DNA of 64,000 nt from Azospirillum lipoferum (GTDB lineage: Bacteria; Pseudomonadota; Alphaproteobacteria; Azospirillales; Azospirillaceae): NCBI RefSeq assembly GCF_024170005.1, contig NZ_JALJXJ010000008.1, forward strand, positions 248,001 to 312,000. Direction: 5' to 3'. A model generated the notes under the pieces. That model made no database searches and was not told where the DNA came from. It saw nothing but the letters and a program-made list of their open reading frames with translations. A program made the translations under genes and the position numbers. Each line of letters begins with the position of its first letter. Positions within the stretch are counted from its first letter, which is position 1. Below, one piece after another: positions 38,549-46,033 of the stretch.

Positions 38549-39517
38549 TTAGGAAGCGGACTTCTCGGCGTCCAGCTTCTTGACGACGTCGACCAGCGTC
38601 TTCACCGCGTCGACGGAGTTCTGGAACATCGCCTTCTCTTCGTCGTTCAGCTCGATCTCGATGATCTTCTCGACGCCGCCGGCGCCGATGATCGTCGGGA
38701 CGCCGACGTAGAGGTCGTCCTGGCCATACTGGCCGCTCAGGTGGGCGGCGACCGGCAGGACGCGCTTCTGGTCCTTCAGGTAGGACTCGGCCATCTGGAT
38801 GGCGGAGGCGGCCGGGGCGTAGAAGGCCGAACCGGTCTTCAGCAGCTTGACGATCTCGGCACCGCCGTCACGGGTGCGCTGAACGATGGCGTCCAGCTTC
38901 TCCTGCGTGGTCCAGCCCATCTTGACCAGATCGGGCAGCGGGATGCCGGCGACGGTGGAGTAGCGCACCAGCGGGACCATCGTGTCGCCGTGGCCGCCCA
39001 GCACGAAGGCGGTGACGTCCTCGACCGAGACGTTGAACTCTTCGGCCAGGAAGTAGCGGAAGCGGGCCGAGTCGAGCACGCCGGCCATGCCGACCACGCG
39101 CTCCGGCGGCAGGCCGGACGCCTGCTGCAGCACCCACACCATCACGTCGAGCGGGTTGGTGATGACGATGACGAAGGCGTTCGGGGCGTACTTGCCGATG
39201 GCCTCGCCGACGGTCTTGCAGACGCCGCTGTTGATGCCGATCAGATCGTCGCGGCTCATGCCCGGCTTGCGCGGGATGCCGGCGGTGACGATCACGACGT
39301 CGGCACCCTCGATGATCGAGTAGTCGTTGCCGCCGGTCAGGCTGGCGTTGAAGCCCTCGACCGGGGAGGTTTCGGCGAGATCCAGCGCCTTGCCGGCCGG
39401 CATGCCTTCGGCGATGTCGAACAGGACGACGTCGCCCAGTTCCTTCTGGGCGGCGAGCAGAGCCAGCGTGCCGCCAATCTGGCCGGCACCGACGAGCGCA
39501 ATCTTCTTGCGAGCCAT
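38549..39517 (-). CDS. mdh: Malate dehydrogenase (LDH-like type)
   Basis: 322 aa. NAD motif VGAGQIGG at 9-16, substrate-binding Arg83 and Arg89 in IPRKPGMSRDD, catalytic His176 in GGHGDTMVP. This is the lactate-dehydrogenase-like malate dehydrogenase usual in alphaproteobacteria. First gene of the mdh-sucC-sucD-sucA-sucB cluster, so malate oxidation and the 2-oxoglutarate to succinate steps are probably expressed together. Confidence 0.97.
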   Translation of the reverse strand: MARKKIALVGAGQIGGTLALLAAQKELGDVVLFDIAEGMPAGKALDLAETSPVEGFNASLTGGNDYSIIEGADVVIVTAGIPRKPGMSRDDLIGINSGVCKTVGEAIGKYAPNAFVIVITNPLDVMVWVLQQASGLPPERVVGMAGVLDSARFRYFLAEEFNVSVEDVTAFVLGGHGDTMVPLVRYSTVAGIPLPDLVKMGWTTQEKLDAIVQRTRDGGAEIVKLLKTGSAFYAPAASAIQMAESYLKDQKRVLPVAAHLSGQYGQDDLYVGVPTIIGAGGVEKIIEIELNDEEKAMFQNSVDAVKTLVDVVKKLDAEKSAS

Positions 39518-39787
39518 GGAGCGTTCCCTAAAACGTTTGAGCGTCCCCCATTCAGCGGGAGACTAGAACCGTTGGTCATTCTAACGTCTTAGGGATCCAG
39601 CGCCCCGAGATTTCGGAAGCGTAGGTAGCGCGTTTTGTCGCGGAGGGCAAGCATGACCGCAAGCGGAGCATTGCAGCGTTGCGTCGCACCCCCGATGATC
39701 CTTTCCAAACGCCGGAGCGTTCGGCTTTATACGTATGGTTCGCGTCCGGTCCTTACCTTGTTCGAAAATGGTCGAAGGAGAGCGCAG

Positions 39788-40273
39788 ATGGCCAAGCTCG
39801 TGGCCCGTTTCATTCCCGGTCTGACCATGTCGCTGGCGCTTGCCGCCGGCCTTTCGGCCGCTGGCGCCGCTCAGGCCCAGACGGTCGGCGACTACACCGC
39901 CGCCATCGCCGCCGCCCCGATCACCGACGCGGTGGCTGCCCCCAGCGTCGCCTATTGCCAGACGCTGACCAACTACGTCTACACCTCGATCCCCGACAAT
40001 CAGCGGGCCAGCTGGGTGCTGCCGCTGGTGACGCTGGACGGTTCGCAGTCGGCGGAACTGACCGCCAAGCGCGAGGCCTGCCTGAAGGTGCGCCAGCAGG
40101 CGCTCATCGCCTTCGACGCCGGCACCGGCGAGCAGATCGTCACCCCGGCCGAGGCGATGGAAGGCCCGACCGACCGCGGCCCCTATTACAAGGAGGTCTC
40201 GCCCGACACCCCGGTCCCGCACACCGGCCGCGCCACGCCGCGCCAGCCGATGCCGCGCGGGGGCGTGCAGTAA
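39788..40273 (+). CDS. Secreted protein, unknown
   Basis: 161 aa from the ATG at 39788 (GAAGGAGAGCGCAG upstream); an in-frame start 153 bases earlier is antisense-like filler. Signal peptide with cleavage expected after AQAQ (~31). The mature part has two cysteines (VAYCQTL and REACLKV) that could form one disulfide, and a Pro/Arg-rich C-terminus (TPVPHTGRATPRQPMPRGG). Probably periplasmic; no recognised domain. Confidence 0.7.
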   Translation: MAKLVARFIPGLTMSLALAAGLSAAGAAQAQTVGDYTAAIAAAPITDAVAAPSVAYCQTLTNYVYTSIPDNQRASWVLPLVTLDGSQSAELTAKREACLKVRQQALIAFDAGTGEQIVTPAEAMEGPTDRGPYYKEVSPDTPVPHTGRATPRQPMPRGGVQ

Positions 40274-40283
40274 GGCTGAACAG

Positions 40284-41525
40284 TCAGGGCCCGACGCCGT
40301 AGCGTTCCAGGTGGCGGGCCATCTCGGCGGGGGACAGCGGGAAGCCGCTGCCCTGCCGGGCGTTCAGCATGGCGCGCGGGTGGATGCCGGCGGCACGCGC
40401 CTGGATCTGCATGGCGCAGCGCATCGACAGGCCGGCGCGCCAGACCAGCGCGGTGACCGCCTGCGGGTCGTGGGCGTCGAGGATCAGCTCCACCACCTCC
40501 GGCGCCACGCGGGCGCGGAGCGTCAGCGCCGCCCGCACGAAGCCCGTCTCGTTCCATGACATCGCATCGCTGAGCGCGGTCTCGTCCAGCTTGCCCTGCC
40601 GGTGCAGGCGGACGGCGCGGCGTTCCGGCGATTCGGCTGATTCCGGCGCTTCGGCCCAGTCGATGCGGCGGCGGGTCGTCGCGGCGATCTCCGCCACCGT
40701 GGCGTCGTCGAGATCGGCCCGGCGGCGCAGGGCCTCGACCACCGCCAGATCGACGAAATCGGCCATCCGCAAGGCCAGCCGGCGGGGCAGGGCGGGGCGG
40801 CGGGCCAGCTTCTCCCGCCAGTCGGGATGGTGGATGGACTGCTCCACCAGCCTGTCGAGCGTCGGTTCGGCGATCACCGCGCCGCTGTTGTCGAGCAGGA
40901 TGCCGGTCGCCTCGGCATGGCCGCTGCCGGCGATGGCGTCGGACAGGGCGGCGCCGATGCTGTGGCGCCGGGCGATGGCCGACAGCGCCCAGCCGGCGGG
41001 AGCCGCGGCGACGATGTCGAGCAGCTCCTCGTCGCCGAGCGCCGCACAGCAGCGCAGCACCGGCTCGGCCACCGTCCGTTCGACGTCGCGCGCCAGGGTC
41101 GCCACCACCGACGGCGGGGCGCAGGCGATGTCCTTGATCGCCGTCGCCAGCGCCTCGCGCACGCGGACGATGTGGTCGCGGGCCAGCTGCTCCAGGGCGC
41201 GGACGGCGACGGTGCTGACGGTGTCGGCGCCGCCCGGCGGCAGGTCGGGCAGCAGCCGGCACAGCTTGCGGGCCAGGGTGGAGCGCACGTCCGCATCGCC
41301 CATGCCGGCCAGTCGCGATTCGACCAGCACGTCGCCGACCTGCCGGGCGACGCTGCGGCCTGATTGGGGAGCGGGGGCCGGTTCAGGCTCCGCCGACTCG
41401 GCGAACAGATAGTCCATCAGCTCGGGCGCGACGCCGCACTCCGTCTCCGGCGGGAGGCTGAGAGAGGGGCGGGACGGGGAGCGCCGGGCTGTCACCGGAC
41501 CTGGAACCTTGTGGTTGTGCCGCAT
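40284..41525 (-). CDS. DUF2336 family protein
   Basis: 413 aa. Helical-repeat protein typical of alphaproteobacteria. The DUF2336 core is seen from about residue 95 (LEQLARDHIVRVREALATAI, then ERTVAEPVLRCCAALGDEELLDIVA and SAIARRHSIGAALSDAIAGSG). Pro-rich acidic N-terminus. No catalytic motif. Members have been linked to signalling and cell-cycle loci, but the role here is unknown. Convergent with the secreted-protein gene, 10 bases apart. Confidence 0.75.
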   Translation of the reverse strand: MRHNHKVPGPVTARRSPSRPSLSLPPETECGVAPELMDYLFAESAEPEPAPAPQSGRSVARQVGDVLVESRLAGMGDADVRSTLARKLCRLLPDLPPGGADTVSTVAVRALEQLARDHIVRVREALATAIKDIACAPPSVVATLARDVERTVAEPVLRCCAALGDEELLDIVAAAPAGWALSAIARRHSIGAALSDAIAGSGHAEATGILLDNSGAVIAEPTLDRLVEQSIHHPDWREKLARRPALPRRLALRMADFVDLAVVEALRRRADLDDATVAEIAATTRRRIDWAEAPESAESPERRAVRLHRQGKLDETALSDAMSWNETGFVRAALTLRARVAPEVVELILDAHDPQAVTALVWRAGLSMRCAMQIQARAAGIHPRAMLNARQGSGFPLSPAEMARHLERYGVGP

Positions 41526-41635
41526 CCGGGATGGAGCGGCAGTGGGAAGATCATGCGGTCCATCGAAACGCCTCCCTGGTTAACGGCCCCCTAATTCGGC
41601 GGCGGTCCCGCTCGTGACATCCATCATGGAGGCGC

Positions 41636-42544
41636 TCAGCGCCGCTTGGCCGCCGGGGTGGCGCCCAGCATGCTCCGCTGCGCCAGCATCGGGCGCGGCA
41701 TCTGCCGGCCGCCCAGCACGCGGACCGGCATGGACTGTTCCTGCCGGTGCTTGTCGAACTCGTTGAAGATGCGCAGCAGCGCCTCCGCGGTGCCCTCGCC
41801 ATACTGGATGTCGGTGCGGGCACGGCCCAGTTCGGTGCGCAGCCCGTCGCGCAGCCGGCCGAACAGCGCGTCGAACAGTGCCTGGAAATGTTCTTCGGCG
41901 AAAACGAAATGGCGGTCGCGCAGCTGGTCGGTCATCCGCCGGATGAAGGTCTGGCGCTGCTGGTGGAACTGGCGGAAGCGCAGCATCACCCGGATGAAGG
42001 GCGTGTCGGCCAGCACCGCCAGCGTTTCCTCATGCGCCAGCCGGTGCCAGACCTCGGCATCGCGGTCGGTCCCCAGCCGGTTGAACAGGGCGATGACGCT
42101 GGCGTTCATCGCCTCCCACTCCTTCTCGTAGAAGAGCGCGGTGAGGGTCGATTGCAGGCCGGGGACGATCACCTGGGGAAAGCTGGCGCCGGTGATCGGG
42201 TCCATGCTGTCGGGAAGCCTGGTGCGCAGGGCCGAGACCATCAGGCGGGTGACGAAATCGCGCCGGCGCCCGCCGGCCTCGATCTGCGGGGGCTCCTCTC
42301 CCCCAGTCTCGCAGCCGTTTCCACAGCCGCCGCACGACCCTGCGGTACAGGATTGGCAGATCGAGGCGAACAGCGGCAGCACCGACGGCCAGTGCGCCAT
42401 CATCAGCCCCATGGCGCGCGCGAACTCCTCGCGGGACAGCACGCCCTTTGCAGTGAATTGCGGCTCCAGCGCCTCCTGAAAGGTGCTGACCAGAGCCTGC
42501 GCCGTGCGATGATGGCGTTCGAACGGCGGCGGATCGGCGGTCAT
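41636..42544 (-). CDS. Protein with N-terminal Cys cluster, unknown
   Basis: 302 aa from the ATG at 42544, supported by GAAGGGAGGG upstream; the ATG 24 bases earlier overlaps this site. Helical throughout. A metal-like cluster CQSCTAGSCGGCGNGCETGG (about 72-90) gives five cysteines in CxxCx4CxxCx3C spacing, suggesting Zn or an Fe-S centre. No known domain. Its promoter has a perfect CRP-type site and a second palindrome. The Cys cluster with CRP/FNR-type control would fit a redox or metabolic sensor, an inference. Confidence 0.62.
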   Translation of the reverse strand: MTADPPPFERHHRTAQALVSTFQEALEPQFTAKGVLSREEFARAMGLMMAHWPSVLPLFASICQSCTAGSCGGCGNGCETGGEEPPQIEAGGRRRDFVTRLMVSALRTRLPDSMDPITGASFPQVIVPGLQSTLTALFYEKEWEAMNASVIALFNRLGTDRDAEVWHRLAHEETLAVLADTPFIRVMLRFRQFHQQRQTFIRRMTDQLRDRHFVFAEEHFQALFDALFGRLRDGLRTELGRARTDIQYGEGTAEALLRIFNEFDKHRQEQSMPVRVLGGRQMPRPMLAQRSMLGATPAAKRR

Positions 42545-42601
42545 CCCACGCCCTCCCTTCCGATGCATCCCAGCCGGCCGGCCATGCGGGCCGGTCGTCG
42601 T

Positions 42602-42656
42602 TACCGGAACAATTTATCCGGTATTTTATTGATCTTGGCTGTGATGGCCGTCACAG
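42602..42656 (-). promoter_or_regulatory. Promoter with CRP-type site and a second palindrome
   Basis: TGTGA-N6-TCACA (42640-42655) is a perfect CRP consensus palindrome, extended to CTGTGA/TCACAG. Downstream on the minus strand, TACCGGA-N8-TCCGGTA (42602-42623) is a second perfect palindrome that overlaps a -10-like TAAATT (42616-42611). If transcription starts near 42604, the CRP site is centred close to -43, near the usual class II activator position (-41.5). Confidence 0.6.
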
Positions 42657-42681
42657 TGGGCGGAGGGCGCTGCCGGAAGGC

Positions 42682-42717
42682 AAAAAAAGGGCCGCGACCC
42701 AAGCGGGCGCGGCCTTT
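42682..42717 (-). terminator. Strong terminator on the minus strand in the lysS downstream gap
   Basis: Minus strand GGCCGCG...CGCGGCCC followed by TTTTTTTG. It lies 320 bases after the lysS stop, which already has its own terminator, so it probably ends a separate short transcript. Confidence 0.75.
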
Positions 42718-42900
42718 AGTCTAGGGAGGAAACGCACTGCAAAATGCAGTAACGAGGCGGAGTTTAAGCCTGCGGCCGTGTTAGCGGTACCACCCTTTTC
42801 GAATTGGTGCGGTGCGACACCCGCATAACACCGTATGGAATAACGTTTGGTTTGCACAGAGAGTGTGCGGGTAGGCAGATTTTTGCCTTCTCAATGGGCA
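42718..42900 (-). ncRNA. Possible structured small RNA between two terminators
   Basis: The gap 42545-43034 holds no convincing gene. Between the lysS terminator and the one at 42682 lies a sequence able to fold well: GTGTTAGCGG (42778-42787) pairs with CCGC-A-TAACAC (42821-42831) around an inner CACC/GGTG stem, and CTGCA/TGCAG (42737-42749) makes a small hairpin. I could not match it to a known RNA family. Boundaries and promoter are guesses; the strand is inferred from the terminator. Confidence 0.3.
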
Positions 42901-42970
42901 GGTGGCGCTTTGCGGGTCAGGCAGACGATCGATTTCGAAAACCATCGCGCCTGAAAATGTTCGTAAACGA

Positions 42971-43000
42971 AAAAGGGGGCGCCCTGCGACATCCCCCTTG
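42971..43000 (-). terminator. Terminator of lysS
   Basis: Minus strand AAGGGGG...CCCCCTT then TTTCGTTT, 35 bases after the lysS stop. Confidence 0.7.
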
Positions 43001-43034
43001 TTCGTCCGAATTTGTTCAAATGCCGGAAAGCGCG

Positions 43035-44603
43035 TCAGGCCGCCAGCTTATTGCGGATCAGCGCCTTGGTCTCGTCGATGCCGTAGAGCTGGATGAAGGA
43101 TCCCATGCGCGGGCCGGTGGTCTGGCCCAGAAGCACCTCGTACAGTGCCTGGAACCACGCCCGCAGTTCGGTGAAGCCGTGGGCTTTGCCGACCTCGAAC
43201 ACTTCGTTCTGGATGACGTCGGCGCGGGCGTCGGCCGGCAGGCTATCCAGCTTGGCCAGCAGATCCTGCAAGGCGGCGCGCTCGGCGTCGGTGGGCGCGC
43301 GGAACCGCTTGGTCGGCTTCACCTGATCCTGGTAGTAGCGCACGGCATAGCCGACCATGCTGTCGAGGAAGGGGCTGTTCTCCGGCGTGGCGTCCGGCGC
43401 GTAGCGGCGGATGAAGCCCCACATGGTGTCCTTGGTCTCGGCATTCGCCGCACCCGCCAGATTGAGCAGCAGGTTGAAGGACACGTCGGAGCGCACGGCC
43501 GGCGGCTTGCCGTTGTGGATGTGCCAGGCCGGGTTCTCCAGCTTCTTCGCCGGCTCCTCGCCATGGACCTTGTCGACGAAGGTCAGATACTCGTCGACGG
43601 CGCGCGGGATGACGTCGAAGTAGAGCCGCTTGGCCGACTTCGGCTTCTGGAACATGTAAAGGGCGAGGCTCTCCTGCGGCGCATAGGCCAGCCACTCCTC
43701 CATCGTCAGGCCGTTGCCCTTCGACTTGGAGATCTTCTGGCCCTTGTCGTCGAGGAACAGCTCGTAATTGAAGCCTTCCGGCGGGGTGCCGCCAAGGATT
43801 TTGCAGATCTTGCCGGCCAGCTCGGCCGACGGGATCAGGTCCTTGCCGTACATCTCGTAATCGACGCCGAGGCCGAACCAGCGCATGCCCCAGTCGGGCT
43901 TCCATTGCAGCTTCACATGGCCGCCGGTGACCGGCAGTTCGACCTTCTTCCCGTCCTCGTCCTCGAAGACGATGGTGCCGGCATCGACGTTGCGCTCCAG
44001 CATCGGCACCTGGAGGACCCGGCCGGTGGAGGGGGAGATGGGCAGGAAGGGGCTGTAGGTCGCCTGACGCTCCGCGCCGAGGGTCGGCAGCATCACCGCC
44101 ATCACCTCGTCGTAATGGCGCAGGATGCCGAGCAGCGCCTCGTCGAAGCGGCCGGACTTGTACCAGTCGGTGGAGGACTGGAACTCATACTCGAAGCCGA
44201 AGCTGTCGAGGAAGGCGCGCAGCCGGGCGTTGTTGTGGGCGCCGAAGCTGTCATGGGTGCCGAAGGGGTCCGGCACCCGGGTCAGCGGCTTGCCGAGGTT
44301 GGCCGCCACCATCTCCTTGTTGGGGATGTTGTCGGGCACCTTGCGCAGCCCGTCCATGTCGTCCGAGAAGCAGAACAGCTTGGTCGGGATATCGCTCATG
44401 GTCTGGAAGGCGTGGCGCACCATGCTGGTGCGCGCCACCTCGCCGAAGGTGCCGAGATGCGGCAGGCCCGACGGGCCATAGCCGGTCTCGAACAGGACAT
44501 AGCCTTTGGCGGGCGGCGCTTTCGCGAAGCGCGCGACCAGTTTGCGCGCCTCCTCGAACGGCCATGCCTTCGCCTGCAACGCCAGATCCCGTTCGCCGGT
44601 CAT
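43035..44603 (-). CDS. lysS: Lysyl-tRNA synthetase, class I
   Basis: 522 aa from the ATG at 44603; an upstream in-frame start adds 16 unlikely residues. Class I (LysK-type) enzyme, the form used by alphaproteobacteria and archaea. HIGH-like motif SGLPHLGT at 45-52 and KMSKS-like KISKS near 290-294. C-terminal helical anticodon domain. Charges tRNA-Lys. Its neighbour on the other strand is an SMR transporter. Confidence 0.96.
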   Translation of the reverse strand: MTGERDLALQAKAWPFEEARKLVARFAKAPPAKGYVLFETGYGPSGLPHLGTFGEVARTSMVRHAFQTMSDIPTKLFCFSDDMDGLRKVPDNIPNKEMVAANLGKPLTRVPDPFGTHDSFGAHNNARLRAFLDSFGFEYEFQSSTDWYKSGRFDEALLGILRHYDEVMAVMLPTLGAERQATYSPFLPISPSTGRVLQVPMLERNVDAGTIVFEDEDGKKVELPVTGGHVKLQWKPDWGMRWFGLGVDYEMYGKDLIPSAELAGKICKILGGTPPEGFNYELFLDDKGQKISKSKGNGLTMEEWLAYAPQESLALYMFQKPKSAKRLYFDVIPRAVDEYLTFVDKVHGEEPAKKLENPAWHIHNGKPPAVRSDVSFNLLLNLAGAANAETKDTMWGFIRRYAPDATPENSPFLDSMVGYAVRYYQDQVKPTKRFRAPTDAERAALQDLLAKLDSLPADARADVIQNEVFEVGKAHGFTELRAWFQALYEVLLGQTTGPRMGSFIQLYGIDETKALIRNKLAA

Positions 44604-44823
44604 CGTCGGACCCTTTCGAAACCACAAAGATAGAGTTGGGAATGAGGGCAAAGACCCTAGGGCCGGCGGGACGGGACGTCAACCATGGGTATCTCCGGCA
44701 TGGATGTCTGGCGTGGCTGTCTGGTGGGGGATGTCTTTGGCGCTACTTGCGGCACCCTTTCGCCCGGTCCATCCTGCGCGCCCCGCAGGATCGGCCTTGC
44801 GGGCGTTGGCGGGGTTTTGGGTG

Positions 44824-45147
44824 ATGAGCTGGCTCTATCTGGTGGTGGCGATCCTGTTCGAGGTTGTCGGCACGTCGGCGATGAAGATGTCGGAGGGGAT
44901 GACGCGGCTTGGTCCGGCGGCGGTCGTGGTGGTGTGCTACGGCATCGCCTTCCTGCTGCTGGCCAAGGCGTTGCGCAGCATGGAGGTCGGCATCGCCTAT
45001 GCCATCTGGTCGGCGACCGGCACGGCGGCCATCGCCGCCATCGGCGTGTTCGTGTTCGGCGAATCGCTGACGGTGATGAAGGTGGTCGGCATCCTCCTGA
45101 TCGTCGCCGGGGTGATCAGCCTGCACATGGCGAGCGGGCCGGCATGA
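44824..45147 (+). CDS. Small multidrug resistance (SMR) family transporter
   Basis: 107 aa, the standard SMR length, with four membrane segments. The essential membrane glutamate is Glu13 (LFEVVGTSAMK; Glu14 in EmrE) and the conserved YAIWSATGTA follows in helix 3. Proton-coupled export of cationic compounds or guanidinium, acting as a dimer. The ATG at 44824 follows an in-frame GTG. SMR proteins often come as pairs; here there is one gene. I looked for a guanidine riboswitch upstream and saw none. Confidence 0.9.
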   Translation: MSWLYLVVAILFEVVGTSAMKMSEGMTRLGPAAVVVVCYGIAFLLLAKALRSMEVGIAYAIWSATGTAAIAAIGVFVFGESLTVMKVVGILLIVAGVISLHMASGPA

Positions 45148-45156
45148 TCACAATAG

Positions 45157-45172
45157 TTAGGCGTTGACCTAA
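45157..45172. promoter_or_regulatory. ArsR-type operator
   Basis: TTAGG-CGTTGA-CCTAA, a perfect inverted repeat 27 bases before the arsR ATG. It contains TTGACC, a good -35 box, with TAGGGT 17 bases on as a weak -10. That would put the start of transcription at or next to the ATG, a possible leaderless message. Confidence 0.6.
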
Positions 45173-45198
45173 GTGTTTTCGCCCGGTAGGGTGCCGTC

Positions 45199-45537
45199 AT
45201 GGATGCGGCACTCGATCTGACATTCCGTGCGCTGGCCGATCCCACGCGCAGGGCGGTCGTCCAGGCGCTCGGGCGCGGCCCGGCGTCGGTCGGCGATCTT
45301 GCGAAACCCTTCGACATGGCTCTGCCGAGTTTTCTCCAGCACCTGAAGATGCTGGAGGACAGCGGGTTGGTCGAAACGCGGAAGGTCGGACGGGTGCGCA
45401 CCTGCACGCTGAAGCCGGAGGCGATGGCGGCTGCGGAAAGCTGGCTGGAAGCCCAGCGGAGCCTCTGGACCAGGCGGCTCGACCAACTGGACAGCCTGGT
45501 GCTGGACCTGAACAAACGGGAGGAAGGGACACCATGA
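45199..45537 (+). CDS. ArsR-family transcriptional regulator
   Basis: 112 aa winged helix protein: FRALADPTRRAVVQALGRG, recognition helix region in MALPSFLQHLKMLEDSGLVE. There are no metal-binding cysteines in the helix, so it belongs to the non-metal subgroup that pairs with SRPBCC proteins. The stop overlaps the start of that partner gene (ATGA). Probably autorepresses through the TTAGG palindrome upstream. Confidence 0.92.
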   Translation: MDAALDLTFRALADPTRRAVVQALGRGPASVGDLAKPFDMALPSFLQHLKMLEDSGLVETRKVGRVRTCTLKPEAMAAAESWLEAQRSLWTRRLDQLDSLVLDLNKREEGTP

Positions 45538-46028
45538 CAGCCCAAACCAATGCCGTCACCGCCACCGTCTTCGATCCGCGGCTCGACCTTGAACTGAAGC
45601 GCGAGGTTCCGGTTCCGCCGGCGCTGCTCTGGCGGGCCTGGACCGAGCCCGACCTGCTGATGAAGTGGTTCACGCCGGCCCCCTGGCGGACCACCGCCTG
45701 CGAGATCGACCTGAAGCCCGGCGGGCTGTTCCGCACGGTCATGGAAGGGCCCAACGGCGAGAAGAACGACAATATCGGCTGCTACCTTGCGGTCGAGCCG
45801 GAAAAGCTCCTGGTCTTCACTTCCGCCCTCGGGCCGGGTTACCGCCCCACCGGCAACAGCTTCCTGACCGCATCCGTCACCTTCGAACCGACGGCCGCAG
45901 GCACCCTCTATACCGCCGTCGCCCTCCACAAGGACGAGGCGACCAAGACGCAGCACGAGGAGATGGGCTTCCATCACGGATGGAGCGCCGCGCTCGATCA
46001 GATGGTCGCACTGACGAAAGGGATGTAA
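45534..46028 (+). CDS. SRPBCC/AHSA1-domain protein
   Basis: 164 aa. START-like (SRPBCC) fold with the AHSA1 pattern: LKREVPVPPALLWRAWTEPD, MKWFTPAPWRTTACEIDLKPGG-type centre, and closing MGFHHGWSAALDQMVAL. Binds hydrophobic ligands in related families; the ligand here is unknown. Translationally coupled to the arsR gene, a common pairing across proteobacteria. Confidence 0.9.
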   Translation: MTAQTNAVTATVFDPRLDLELKREVPVPPALLWRAWTEPDLLMKWFTPAPWRTTACEIDLKPGGLFRTVMEGPNGEKNDNIGCYLAVEPEKLLVFTSALGPGYRPTGNSFLTASVTFEPTAAGTLYTAVALHKDEATKTQHEEMGFHHGWSAALDQMVALTKGM

Positions 46029-46033
46029 GGGGC

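Noticed and set aside
42770..42800. T-box-like GGGTGGTACCGC on the minus strand after lysS
   Set aside because: T-box leaders sit upstream of genes in Gram-positives and are not expected here; there is no specifier stem and it lies downstream of lysS. Treated as part of an unassigned structured region.
44640..44823. Guanidine riboswitch ahead of the SMR gene
   Set aside because: Looked for paired ACGR-loop hairpins or a ykkC-type core; only a GGGACGGGACG stretch without matching stems was seen.
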